From Ovis canadensis (lineage: Eukaryota > Chordata > Mammalia > Artiodactyla > Bovidae), in NCBI RefSeq assembly GCF_042477335.2, contig NC_091247.1:229981501-230045500 (forward strand): a DNA stretch of 64,000 bases. The letters are read 5' to 3'. Each line of letters opens with the position of its first letter. Position 1 is the stretch's first letter. Position numbers and translations under genes: made by a program. The notes under the pieces are model-generated. The model made no database searches. It saw nothing but the letters and a program-made list of their open reading frames with translations, and was not told where the DNA came from. Shown piece by piece: positions 34,150-44,752 of the stretch.

Positions 34150-34250
34150 CTGAATACATGAAAGGATGCTCACAAGGATGCAAAAGTAATAGAATTCAAG
34201 CAAAAATAAGAAAAATCTGCCACTTTTCAGCCATCTGATCGCAAGGCATA

Positions 34251-34909
34251 GGAAGTGGAGTATTCTCAGGCGGCTTAGGAAGACAATCGGTGCCGCCCTG
34301 GGGAGCGTGTCGGTCAGGGCAGACAGTCCGTGCGCCCAAGGAACACCAGTCCTGAGAAAATCCGGGTATAACCGGAAACATCAGAGCAGAGTGTTTCAAA
34401 GTTGAATTCAGGTTTAAGAATATATACATAAATTATAAATGCAAATTGATCATATTTTACAAAATAAAGTTTATAAGGAAACTATGTCCCCATTTTCCAG
34501 AGAGGGTTTTCAAGCAGGAGTCTTCTAAGCAAATATTATAAGGGTACAGAGAGAAGCCTTTCCCTTCTTCCAGAGCAGGAGCGTAGCTGGAAGCTGACAT
34601 GCCTTGAAAGGCTCTCTCACTTCCCCAAGGCCTGTCCACCTGCTCTCACCACGTCCCCATGTGTGTGAGTGGGTCCCTCCCCCACAGTCCGGACACCAGT
34701 CCTCATCTGTCCGTGGGATCCACCTTCCTGATGTCTCTTCCCACTTGACTTGCTCTTTCCTCTCTTTCCGAATCCGTCTCCTTCTCAAGCTCTCTGATAT
34801 TTCATCCCTGCACTCGGCCTTTCGTGTTAGTTGCAGCGGTTTTCGTCTCTAGGAGTTTTAGTTTGCTTGATTACCAAGCTCCTATCTTTAGCATACTTCC
34901 CTGCCCATG
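34251..34909. other. Intergenic, nothing recognised
   Basis: Mixed sequence with an AT-rich patch at 34410-34480. No gene or repeat recognised. Confidence 0.45.
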
Positions 34910-35118
34910 TTCCCAGGGGGCTCAGCGGTAAAGAATCCACCCGCCAAGCAGGTGACGCAAGATATGCGGGTTCAGTCCCTGAGTGAGGAAGATCCCCTGG
35001 AGAAGGAAATGGCAACCCGCTGCAGTATTCTTGCCTGGAAAATCCCACGGACAGAGGAGCCTCGCGGGCTACAGTCCATGGCGTCGCAAAGAGCTGGACA
35101 GGACTGAGCACACACACA
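34910..35118 (+). mobile_element. Bov-tA SINE
   Basis: A complete sense Bov-tA (CCCAGGGGGCTCAGCGGTAA to GGACTGAGCACACACAC). Confidence 0.93.
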
Positions 35119-35444
35119 TTTCAAATCAATTTTGTGTTTTAAATTAAATTGCCTCTTACACTGAGCACACAACACATATGTATTTACAATCCCTGTCTGC
35201 CAGTGCCCCACATCTGGAGTCTGTAGGAAGGTGCTGCTGCTGCTGCGTGTGTGTGTGTGTGTGCACGTCTCTACCCAGTGGTATTCTGTGTCTTTGTGTG
35301 CTTATGGGTCACTCACTGGGCAAATCCTGAGGTTGGCTTTGTGGATGTACAATACGGAGAATATTGCATCTTTTTCAGCCAGGACCTTCCAGCCCCGTGA
35401 ACCTGGGACCGTGTCTAAAAATGAAGAGTCAGCTACAGGGCTGT
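35119..35444. other. Intergenic with short (GCT)n(GT)n run
   Basis: Unremarkable sequence with a short GCTGCT run and about nine GT units at 35246-35263. No gene recognised. Confidence 0.5.
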
Positions 35445-35560
35445 GTGTTGTGTTAGTCCCTCAGTCGTGTCCGACTCTTGCAACCCCATGGCCTGTAGCT
35501 TCTCTGTTCATGGGATTCTCCAGGCAAGGATACGGGAGTAGGTTGCCATTTCCTCCTCCA
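35445..35560 (-). mobile_element. Bov-tA SINE fragment
   Basis: Antisense Bov-A tail (TTAGTCCCTCAGTCGTGTCC to GGTTGCCATTTCCTCC), without the tRNA-like head. Confidence 0.9.
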
Positions 35561-35701
35561 ACAGAGCTGTAGGACTCTACAAAAAATGAACGTTCACGCC
35601 ATAAACCTTCTACAAGAGGTTTTAAATATGGGTTTTCAGAGGGACTTATATTTTCCCCCTCCCCAGAACCACAGTTGATATCACAGCATCTGTTAAGTGG
35701 G

Positions 35702-35786
35702 CTCTGCGCATCAGGTGGCCAAAGTATTGGAGTTTCAGCTTCAGCATCAGTCCTTCCAAAGAATATTCAGGACTGATTTCCTTTAC
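35702..35786 (-). mobile_element. BovB short internal fragment
   Basis: An 85-base antisense piece of the BovB C-terminal coding region (GCGCATCAGGTGGCCAAAG to GGACTGATTTCC). Both ends are truncated. Confidence 0.88.
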
Positions 35787-35866
35787 GTTTTCTTGGCTAT
35801 ATCTATCGGAATCACACTGCTGTCGGCCGTTCTCAGCTTTGGCCTCAGATCCAAGTGGAGGAGTTT

Positions 35867-35958
35867 GGGGCCATTTCCCCTCTGTTGCTGCGTCTCTCTC
35901 CTCCGTCCCCTTGGGGCTATTTCCCCTCTGTTGCTGCGTCTCTCTCCTCCGTCCCCTC
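35867..35958 (+). repeat. 46-bp tandem duplication
   Basis: Two near-identical 46-base units start at 35867 and 35913 (GGGGCYATTTCCCCTCTGTT ... CTCCTCCGTCCCC). One or two bases differ between the units. Confidence 0.9.
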
Positions 35959-36230
35959 CTGCCTTTCTCCTGGGCTCACCTCTGCCATCTGAGGACGGGC
36001 CTCCACTCCACCTGCAGCGCATCCAGGGCCTGGTCTTACGCAGGATCACGTGCTGGGCTGGCGAGGATGCTGGAGAAAGGGCAGGCTCGTCCGAGATGCT
36101 GGCGGGTGCCAGGCTCAGACCCCAGCCCACGCGGTCCTGACTGTCGTCGTGTCCCCAGGCCTGCCGCTCCACTCCCGACTAGGCTGCGGGATCCTAGAGC
36201 AAGTCGCCTCCAGTCTTGCTCCATCAGGGC

Positions 36231-36412
36231 CCCCCACCCTCGGCGACGGCCCGGCTCTCTCTCCGGTCTGGTGCTCCCCACCCTCGGCGACGGCCCGGCT
36301 CTCTCTCCGGTCTGGTGCTCCCCACCCTTGGTGACGGCCCGGCTCTCTCTCCGGTCTGGTGCTCCCTACCCTCGGCGACGGCCCGGCTCTCTCTCTGGTC
36401 TGATATTCTGGT
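36231..36412 (+). repeat. 44-bp CpG-bearing minisatellite, ~4 units
   Basis: About four 44-base units with CGGCGACGG (or its TTGGTGACGG variant) starting at 36241, 36285, 36329 and 36373. Each unit contains GGCCCGGCTCTCTCTCCGG. Conserved CpGs in three of the four units suggest recent homogenisation. The Arg/Pro/Ser-rich open frames on both strands are artefacts. Confidence 0.93.
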
Positions 36413-36792
36413 GGGTGTCAAGCCTCATCCGCCTGTGTGGACCTGGAGACCAGCGGCCCTCGATCACCCCTGCACAGCCACACGTCCCCCGCCCGCTCCG
36501 GAAATGAAGCCGCACAGGTGCGTCTCCGGGTTTCAGAGATGATGTCTTTGCATTTTCTCTGTTCACACCTCGTCCGCTCCTTCTGTGAGTGCAGAGCAAA
36601 GGGGATTGTTGAAACGCAAACGCCTTGTCCTGTCCTGGCAGAAGATCCCTGTGATTGCTTTTAAATGATAGGATTTTAATTGATCTATGTTTTTGGCTTT
36701 TATTCAGAACTTTTCAAGCAGAAACAGATTGTGAAGACTATAAGGCAAAAATAATGAATGCTTATTTCTGTAGAATTAAGTCTGTGTTTATC

Positions 36793-36999
36793 ATTGTTTA
36801 GTTGCTGAGTCATGTTTGACTCTTTGCAACCCCGTGGACTGTAGCTCGCCAGGTTCCTCTGTCCACGGAACTCTCCAGGCAAGAACACCGGAGTGGGTTG
36901 CCATTTCCTTCTCCAGGGGATCTTCCTGACCCAGGGACTGAACTCGCATCTCCTTCATTGGCAGGAGGATTCTTTACCACTGAGCCACCAGGGAAGCCC
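36793..36999 (-). mobile_element. Bov-tA SINE
   Basis: A complete antisense Bov-tA (ATTGTTTAGTTGCTGAGTC to GAGCCACCAGGGAAGCCC). Confidence 0.95.
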
Positions 37000-38114
37000 T
37001 GAAAAGGAATATAAAATTAGTGCAAAATGAATGTATAATAATAAGAATTATACTTGTGTATGGATGGAACCTGAGAGAGAACTTAGAAAAATGAAGAAAA
37101 CTTTGTGGGCATTGTAGGATTCTGGGTAAATTTCTCTTTGAATTTTAGTGTGTCTAAAATGGCAGTAATTCCAGAATGTGGGATAGTTGGGTAGGCTGAA
37201 GAGTGAAGTAAGAATTGTATTTAATGTCCAGGTGACTTTTTTTTCTTTAACTGCAAGACATAGGTCAAAGTCTACAGGCTAAATAGGATGCCAATTAGAA
37301 AAATCCTTCTATTTATAATGAAAAAAGGGGTAAATAAAAGCATTAGCCTTTGAAAGAGCAGAAGCTTTCTGAACCTAGTGGGAGGTGAGGTCACAGAATC
37401 CTGGTTAAGCCTCAGCACTGGGCATACTCTGCGCTGGTGTGTTGTGGCCACAAGCCAAGGCGCCCCGGCCACCTCAGGAAACTGGAGGAAGTGAAAGACC
37501 CTCCCTCAAGCCTCCAAGGGAGCACGGCTGACACCTTGCTTTAGGACTTCTGGCTCTAGAGCCAGGAGAAAACACAGTTCTGGGAGTAGGTGGGGCGCCT
37601 TGCACGTACAGTAGCCGCGGGGAGGTTCCGTCCGGCTCATCATCCCTGCTCGCCAGGCCTCCGTTGGTTAGAGAGAACCACCCAGCAGCCCTGCTAGGGA
37701 CCGTGAGCTGCCTCCCCGTGGTGGGCTTTGGGTTGGAAGCAGCCAGGAAGAGGACTCGAGAAGGATTGTGACTGCTTTAACTCTAAGGGAATGTGGCAGC
37801 CTCTTCAGGATGGAGGGGCTGAGCAGGAGCCTGGCACTGTGCCCAGGCCTGCCAGGGGCTCTCGGTCACCTTCTCAGGCCACCTGGCCTCAGATCCGCCC
37901 CCAGAAGGAGCGGGATGCGGGCCCCGGTCCCCGCGGGCGAGCAGGGGCCTGCCTCTGGGGGGTCAGCCAGTCCCGGGAGGACTGGGCCGCGGGCGAGCTT
38001 TGCTTCCAACCCTGGAGCCTCGGCCACAGGCTGACCTCGCTCCAACCCCGCCGACTCACGACATGTTTTCCTGAAGGCGGTCGGCAAAGCATCTTCTTTT
38101 AAGACTTTGATTAG
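37000..38114. other. Intergenic, no supported gene
   Basis: AT-rich to 37360, then GC-rich to 38080. Short open frames only. No repeat recognised with confidence. Confidence 0.45.
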
Positions 38115-38391
38115 ATGTGTATAACGGACTTTTGGACTCAGAGGGAGAGGGAGAGGGTGGGATGATTTGGGAGAATGACATTCTAACATGTATACTATCA
38201 TGTGAATTGAATCGCCAGTCTATGTCTGACGCAGGATGCAGCATGCTTGGGGCTGGTGCATGGGGATGACCCAGAAAGATGTTATGGGGAGGGAGGTGGG
38301 AGGGGGGTTCATGTTTGGGAATGCATGTAAGAATTAAAGATTTTAAAATGTAAAAAATAAAAAACTAAAAAAAAGAAAAAAAAAAAAAAAG
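38115..38391 (+). mobile_element. Ruminant L1 3' end with poly(A)
   Basis: Sense 3' UTR of a ruminant L1: ACGGACTTTTGGACTCAGAG, GTGGGATGATTTGGGAGAAT, GTATACTATCATGTGAATTG, GATGACCCAGAAAGATGTT. It ends in an A-rich tail of ~60 bases and is severely 5' truncated. Confidence 0.92.
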
Positions 38392-39369
38392 AACCTGTTC
38401 TCTTCGGGCACCTTCCAAGGGCCCAGCAAGGAGGGCAGGAAGGTGTTTATTCTCACTCACGAAGGAAATGGGCTGTGAGCAGAAGTATTCCCTGCAATTT
38501 ACTCACACCACAAAAAATTAATGAGCATTAGTAAATTCCTTTTAGTGTAAGGAGGAAAAAAGATGCAAACCATGATTTAATGAAGGATTTTGCTCTCAAT
38601 GCTACTCTCCACCATAACAAAGAGGACCGTCCTTATTATTCAGAAAGCAGTTGGACTCAGAAGGAGAAGGTTCTATAAACAGCCATTAGCATCTTAATTA
38701 CACGATCATTCAAAAGACAGTTCCCCTGGAAAAGAAAAAAAAAACACAAAACTTCAGCCCATAAATCTCTTGGTCTCAAAGTCCAAGAAGTGAAACAGCC
38801 TCCCCAGAACATGTTCCAGGCTGGGTGGGAGCAAAGGGGGTCTTCACGGCATGGAGCGGGGGTGGTGCCCAGGGTGCATCCTCTCCGAGGGAGGTGGGTG
38901 GGGGGAGAGGCAGCCTGGATTCCCCAAGCTTGGGTCTCTGGGCCCAGCCTCTCAGGGCAGGAAGCTTTCATTGGAAGTGGGCAATCTCATTCAAACCCAC
39001 TCCTTCCTAAAGGGAAATGTATTTGCACAACTGAAAAAAAAGAGAGAGAGAAAGGCTGTCTCTCTTTCCAGGCTGAATCTGGCTACAACGTGGGCTTTGG
39101 TGACACGGTCCCGAGGGAAGTCCTCTCCACAGCCCTGGGTGTGTGTGTGTCTCACATGAATGGACCACTCCTTTCCCAATAATTTCTGCAAAAACCCTAG
39201 AACTGACTGGTATAGGAACCAATCACTGGTTTGTGGGGAGTTCTACCAGCTTTGGGTTAAAGTCACAGACCAGCCCCTCCCAAATCCACGGGCAAAGACA
39301 AGGGGGTCATCCCCTAGGGAGAATGCAGCGTGTCTGGCACTGTCAGAAGTAGGGGGCAGACCCTGAGGA
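38392..39369. other. Intergenic, includes candidate regulatory island
   Basis: 38450-38740 is AT-rich without a recognisable repeat and carries AAAAATTAATGAGCATTAG, GATTTAATGAAGG and TAATTACACGATCATTC. From 38760 the sequence is GC-mixed, with a G/A run near 39040. No gene recognised. Confidence 0.4.
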
Positions 39370-39615
39370 AACCATTATTGAAAAAGACACACTCACCCCA
39401 GTGTTCATCACAGCGCTATTTACAATAGCTAGGACATGGAAGCATCCTAGATGCCCCTCAACAGACGAATGGATAAGGAAGCTGTGATCCATGTACACAG
39501 TGGAATACTACTCAGCCACAAAAAGGAATGCATTTGACTCAGTTTGAATAAAGCAAAAAACTTAGAGACTGTTACACAGAGTGAATCACGTCAGAAAGAG
39601 GAAGACAAAGATCGT
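39370..39615 (+). mobile_element. Ruminant L1, left part (ORF2 end)
   Basis: Sense end of L1 ORF2 and start of the 3' UTR (GTTCATCACAGCGCTATTTAC, CAACAGACGAATGGATAAGG, GGAATACTACTCAGCC, ACACAGAGTGAATCACGTCAG). It is interrupted by the BovB at 39616 and resumes at 41655. Confidence 0.85.
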
Positions 39616-41645
39616 GTTCCTGACATCGTGCAGGAGGTGGTGATCAAGACCACCCCCGAGAGAAAGAAAGGCAAAAAGGCAAGAGGGCTGTCTGAGGAGC
39701 ACTTACAAATAGCTGAGGAAAGAAGAGAAGCTAAAGGCAAAGGAGAAAGGGAAAGAACACCCATCTGAACGCAGAGCTCCAAAGAACAGCAACAAGAGAT
39801 AAGAAAGCCTTCCTAAGTGAACTATGAGGAGAAATAGAGGAAAACAACAGAACGGGAAAGACTAGAGAACTCTTCAAGAAAATTAGAGATACCAAGGGAA
39901 TATTTCAGGCAAAGATGGGCACAATAAAGGACAAAAATGGTATGGACCTAACAGAAACAGAAAATGTTGAGAGGAAATGGTTAGAATACACAGAAGAACT
40001 ATACAAAAAAAATCTTCATGACCCAGATAACCATGATGGTGTGATCACTCATCTTAGAGCCAGACATTTTACAACGTAAAGTCAAGTGGGCCTTAGGAAG
40101 CATCACTACGAACAAAGCTAGTGGAGGTGATGGAATTCAACTGAGCTATTTCAAGTTCTAAAAGATGATGCTGTGAAAGTGCTGCACTCAGTATGCCAGC
40201 ATATTTGGAAAACTCAGCAGTGGCCACAGGACAGGGAAAGGTCAGTTTTCATTTCAATCCCAAATAAGGGCAATGCCAAAGAATGTCCAAACTACTGCAC
40301 AATTGCACTCATCTCACATGCTAGCAAAGTAATGTTCAAAATTCTCCAAGACAGGCTTCAACGGTATGTGAACCATACGCTTCCAGATGTTCAAGCTGGA
40401 TTTAGAAAAGGCAGAGGAACCAGAGGTCAAATTGCCAAAATCTGTTGGATCATAGAAAAAGCAAGAGAAAAACATCTACTTCTGCTTTACCGACTATGCT
40501 AAAGCCTTTGACTGTGTGGATCACAACAAACTGTGGAAAATTCTTTAAGAGATGGGAATACCAGACCACCTGACCTGCCTCCTGAGAAATCTGTATGCGG
40601 GTCAAGAAGCAACAATTAAAACCAGACATGGAACAATGAACTGGTTCCAAACTGGGAAAGGAGTACATCAAGGCTGTATATTATCACCCTGCTTGTTTAA
40701 CGTATATGCAGAGTACATCATGTGAAATGCCAGGCTGGATAAAGCACAAGCTGGAATCAAGATTGCTGGGAGAAATATCAATAACCTCAGCTATGCAGAT
40801 GACACCACCCTTATGGCAGAAAGTAAAGAAGAACTAAAGAGCCTCTTGATGAAGGTGAAAGAGGAGAATGAAAAAGCTTGCTTAAAACTCAACATTCAAA
40901 AAATTAAGATCATGGCATCCAGTCCCATCACTTCATGGCGAATAGATGGGGAGTCAATGGAAACAGTGTCAGACTTTATTTTCTTGGGCTCCAAAATCAC
41001 TGCAGATGGTGACTGCAGCCATGAAATTAAAAGACGCTTGCTCCTTGGAAGAAAAGCTATGACCAATCTAAATAGCATATTAAAAAGCAGAGACTTTACT
41101 TTGCCAACAAAGGTTTGTCCAGTCCCATGGGTAGAGGAGACTGGCGGGCTATAGTCCATGGGGTTGCACAGAGCTGAGCACAACTGGGTGACTAAGCACA
41201 GCCTAGCCAAAGGTTTGGTTTTCCCAACAGTCATGTACAGATGTGAGAGTTGGACCATAAAGAAGGCTGAGCACCGAAGAATTGATGATTCTGAACTGGG
41301 TGTTGGAGACTCTTGAGAGTCCCTTGGATGGCAAGGAGATCAAATCAGTCCATCCTAAAGGAAGTCAATCCTGAATATTCACTGGAAGGACTGATGCTGA
41401 AGCTGAAGCTCCAACACTTTGGCCCCCTGATGCGAAGAGCTGACTCACTGGAAAAGACCCTGACACTGGGAAAGACTGAAGGCAGGAGGAGAAGGGGGCG
41501 ACAGAGGATGAGACGGTTGGATGGCATCACCAACGCGATGGATGTGAGTTTGAGTAAGCTCCGGGAGACGGTGAAGGACAGGGAAGCCTGGTGTGCTGCA
41601 GTCCATGGGGTTGCAAAGAGTCAGACACGGCTGAGTGACTAAACA
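39616..41645 (+). mobile_element. BovB (RTE), 2.0 kb, nested in L1
   Basis: The most complete BovB here. In sense order it has the linker after the endonuclease (GACATCGTGCAGGAGG), the reverse-transcriptase domain (fingers and palm ~40100-40900) and the C-terminal region and tail (CTGAGTGACTAAACAACAAC). The N-terminal endonuclease is missing, so it is 5' truncated. The catalytic Tyr-Ala-Asp-Asp box is preserved at 40792-40803, in frame with the 40813-41154 reading frame, but stops and indels split the polyprotein (frames at 40173-40502, 40813-41154 and 41313-41642 are not in one line). It also carries a Bov-tA fragment at 41124-41202. It is non-autonomous. Confidence 0.95.
41124..41202 (+). 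mobile_element. Bov-tA fragment inside BovB
   Basis: About 79 extra bases (CCCATGGGTAGAGGAGACTGG to GGTGACTAAGCACAG) interrupt the BovB coding region between two strings that are contiguous in the other BovB copies. They match the Bov-A tail of Bov-tA. Confidence 0.85.
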
Positions 41646-41654
41646 ACAACAAAA

Positions 41655-42030
41655 CAAAAATCTGGGCTCTAGGACGATGGTAGTGATGAAGCATTTGCAG
41701 GGCAGCGTGGAGGTGCAGACAGAGCAGGCTTGTGGGGGGGGCAGGCAAGGGAGGGAGAGGGTGCGACAGCAGAGAGAGCAGCGTTGATGCGCCCACGTTA
41801 TCACGCGTGAGACCAGCTAGCCTGCGGAAACCGACTCTACGCTGCAGCCAGCTCAGATCTGGTGCTCTGCGGAATCCCAGGGTGGTGGGATGGGCGGGAG
41901 GTGGGAGGGAGCTTCAGGAGGGAGGGGACACGCATATACCAACGGCTGATTCATGTGGACGTATGGCAGAAACCAACACCATATTGTAAAGCAATTATCC
42001 TCCAATTAAAATTTTTTTAAAAACTTAAAA
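41655..42030 (+). mobile_element. Ruminant L1, right part (3' UTR and tail)
   Basis: Resumption of the L1 cut at 39615: GGACGATGGTAGTGATGAAG, GGTGGTGGGATGGGCGGGAGG, GGGGACACGCATATACC, GGCTGATTCATGTGGACG, CAATTATCCTCCAATTAAAA, and an A-rich tail. Part of the UTR is diverged. Confidence 0.85.
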
Positions 42031-42529
42031 AAATAAGTAGGAGGCAGAATTGGACAGCAAGGGGACACCGTCCACTGCAGGGTGGAAAGGCCTCCGGGAG
42101 GCACTCAGAGCGGCGGCTCTGGGCCTTTCCACATTCAGCATCTCAGGGCCGCTCCAGGCTCAGAGAAAGTAGAAGCTGCCTTGTCCACGGGAGGTTGACC
42201 CTTGGCCCTTGGCCAGCTGAGTCCCTCCCACAACCCCCCCCCCCCGAGCTGTAGGGGCCGAGGCCCTTCCCTGAAGCCCCTGGGCTCTGAGAAGCAGGAT
42301 GAAGCTGGTAGCAAACACATCCCTGCCTCTGTCGTAGCACAAATAGTGACAGAGCGGGGAGGGGACCCCAGTCTGGGTGAGAGAAAAAGGCCTGGCACTC
42401 AGCTCCTGGACACCCCCACTGGGAGGCGACCCCAGAGCAGCCAGCTGGGACCGTCCCCCAGCCCTGCCCTAAGGCCCGAAGCTGGGGGTCTGGAAGCTGG
42501 TGACGGAGCTGGGGTCTCTTTCTATCATG
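42031..42529. other. Intergenic, nothing recognised
   Basis: GC-rich single-copy-like sequence with a C-run near 42233-42245. Confidence 0.5.
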
Positions 42530-42726
42530 TCAAAGAGAAAAAATCACCAACTGAGTCTCTCTATGAGTTTGCTTTTTACAGATTCCACACGCGAGTGGGG
42601 CCGTACAGCGCTCGTCTGCCTCTGTCTGACTTATTGCACTGAGCATGATGTCCTCTATCCACGCGGTTGCAAATGGCAAGCTGTCCTCTCTCATGGCTGA
42701 GTAACATTCCATCGCGTGTCTGTACG

Positions 42727-42937
42727 AGGATTCCCAGATGGCACAGTGGTAAAGAATCTGCCCGAAATACGGGAGATGCAGGTTTGATCCCTGGGTCAGA
42801 AGATCCCTGGAGCAGGGCATGGCAACCCACTCCAGCGTTCTAGCCTACAGAATCCCAGGGACAGAGGAGCCTGGCGGGCTGCAGTCGTTGGGTTTGCAAA
42901 GAGTCGCACAGAACTGGAAAGACTGGAACAACAAAAC
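42727..42937 (+). mobile_element. Bov-tA SINE in L1
   Basis: A complete sense Bov-tA (GATTCCCAGATGGCACAGTGG to GAAAGACTGGAACAACAAAAC). Confidence 0.94.
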
Positions 42938-43012
42938 ATACTTGATTTGCAACGCTGTGTTCGTTTCAGGTGTACAGCAAAGTGACTCAGTTGTCCAGGC
43001 AAACATATCCAG

Positions 43013-43217
43013 TCTTCCCTAGTGACTCAGAGAGTAAGGAATCTACCTGCAATGTAGGAGACCTGGGTTCGATCCCTAGGTCAGGAAGATCCCCTGGAGA
43101 AGGGAAAGACCACTCACTCCAGTGTTCTTGCCTGGAGAATCCCGTGGACAGAGGAGCCTGGTGGCCGCAGTCCGTGGGGTCGCAGAGCGGCAGACACGGC
43201 TGAGCCCCAGCACTGAG
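43013..43217 (+). mobile_element. Bov-tA SINE in L1, second
   Basis: A complete sense Bov-tA (CTTCCCTAGTGACTCAGAG to ACACGGCTGAGCCCCAGC). Confidence 0.94.
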
Positions 43218-43475
43218 TGTGTTCCACATCCTCTCTGTCCATCCATCCACCCATCAGGGGACCCTGGGGTTGTTGCCTTGACTACAAATAATTCTGCAGT
43301 GAGAGCGAAGATGCAGGTATCTCTCCTAGATGCTGATTTCAGCTCCTTGCATACACACTCTGACGTGAGATTGCTGGATCGTAGGGGAGTTCTGTTTCTG
43401 ACTGTTTGAGGAAGCTCTTTATTAACCAGCCTCATTGTGCCCGTCATTTTGCAGTACGTATATGTATAAAATCCC

Positions 43476-44435
43476 CGCACTCTATCCCTGCACTTTCACA
43501 GTTTCATACGCCAGGTCTGTCTCACGAGCTGGAAAAAGCCCAGCAGGAAACGTAACTCCATCTACACTAAAGCTGCGGTGATTTTCCTGGGGCCGCCCTG
43601 ATGCAGGGGCCCCACCCAGGTTGCCTGCCGCTTGTCACAGATGCTTTGTTGTACAGACAGGTAGACAGACAAAAACATAGCTTGAGAACACTGAATAAGC
43701 CGCTAGAGACAAAACCCCCGCTGTGAGGAGGGTTTGTCGGAAGGACTCAGGAGCCGCTGAGAGGGTGCCTGTTGGCCAGAGGAATGAGATACATCATGGA
43801 CCATGAAATCACACCCTGTGTAAATTAGCAGCCCCGAGTCTGTGCTAACATGAGTACGCACTGAGGAAATAAAGAGAAGGGACACGGCTCTCAGGCAGAA
43901 ACATACTAAGCAGCTTGTAGACGCCTCACGGTCCAGGAGCCGGGACAGAACCTCCCGCCCGTAAGTGCGGGCCTTTCCCAGGGACAGCCTCCAAGGAGGG
44001 ACACATGAGGAGCAGCCTGACAAGCTCCCCTGAGCCCGGGGACCGGGGCGACGCCGCTGCCGCCAGCCAGGTGGGCGGCTCGTGCCCTGATGCGACGTGG
44101 CGAGGACCCCAGCCTGACCCCGAGAAACACACCGGACAAACCCCACTGGACGGGGCACCTACAGAACTGCTGCCCAGCACGCCTCAAAGCTCCCGAGCTC
44201 ACACACGCAAAGGAGCTTTGAGAAACAGTCACGACCCTGTGACCTACGGAGACGCAGTGATCAAATGTGATGGGGAACCTCGGTGGGGGTCCTAGGACCG
44301 AACAATAAGAAAGAAACAAGGCCTTGGGTGAAAATGAAGCAGATTGGAAGAAAACGTGGATTTTAGTTTAAGGTATCCACATGGAAACGAACGCACAGCA
44401 CCAATGTAAGATGCCGGGTGTACGGGGGTCTGTAT
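43476..44435. other. Intergenic, no supported gene
   Basis: Mixed composition. The overlapping frames at 43703-44319 on the minus strand have no recognisable domain. No repeat recognised. Confidence 0.45.
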
Positions 44436-44752
44436 TTATTTCTATTATTTACCTGTTTTCATTTATTTGGGGCTGTGCTGGGTCCTCATCGCTGCATGGG
44501 CTATCTCTAGCTGCAGCGAGTGGGGGCTACGCCAGAGATGCGCACCGGCTTCTCATTGCAGAGGCTTCTCCTGTTGCAGAGCTTGAGCTCTAGGGCACGC
44601 GGTTTCAGTAGTAGCAGCCCGTGGGCTCAGCAGTTGCGGCTCCCGGGCTTAGCTGCCCTGCAGCAGGTGGGGTCCCCTCAGCCTAGGGATCGAGCCTGTG
44701 TCTCCTGCACTGGCAGGCAGATTCTTAACCACTGGCCCACTAGGGAAGCCCC
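44436..44752 (-). mobile_element. CHR-type SINE (CHR-2-like)
   Basis: A long antisense CHR SINE. The sense strand reads TTTATTTGGGGCTGTGCTGGG, GCAGCGAGTGGGGGCTACGC, GTGGGCTCAGCAGTTGCGGC, then GGCAGATTCTTAACCACTGG and CTAGGGAAGCCCC. It is the same family as the copies at 13661-13934 (antisense) and 55465-55720 (sense). Confidence 0.92.

Larger units (their letters stand above)
31463..34250 (+). mobile_element. Old L1 copy A: 5' region and ORF2 3' part
   Basis: A sense L1. Its left end (31463-31950) resembles the segment starting at 46380 in the second old L1 here: both read CATCAGGCAACRAAGG followed by a CCCTGARAG block. 32640-32990 shows the classic TACATACAGAGGAACAAAGAC and GAAAGCTGAAAGAATTCACC strings. 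From 33000 the sequence is the 3' third of ORF2 (GACTCTAGAGCTATAGTAAGG, GACAAAAGTGCAAGG). The middle is missing, so a large deletion joined the two ends. All frames are broken. Two Bov-tA SINEs (33456-33578 and 33958-34149) are nested inside. Confidence 0.75.
42530..43475 (-). mobile_element. L1 antisense, split by two Bov-tA
   Basis: Three L1 pieces on the minus strand. 42530-42726: CTGTCTGACTTATTGCACTG, GGTTGCAAATGGCAAG, CATGGCTGAGTAACATTCC. 42938-43012: GTTCGTTTCAGGTGTACAGC. 43218-43475: GTTGCCTTGACTACAAATAA, GAGATTGCTGGATCGTAGG. The outer pieces are adjacent parts of one L1 ORF2; the middle piece may be from another copy. No intact frame. Confidence 0.75.

Noticed and set aside
36036..36507. 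Arg/Pro/Ser-rich frames across 36.0-36.5 kb
   Set aside because: Produced by the 44-bp tandem array, whose length is not a multiple of three yet lacks stops in several frames.
39544..39768. 74-codon Lys/Glu-rich + frame
   Set aside because: It crosses the junction between L1 and BovB, so it is a chimera of two dead transposons.
43703..44319. Overlapping 137-151-codon minus frames
   Set aside because: No recognisable domain, strong overlap between two frames on the same strand, and no promoter or splice context.
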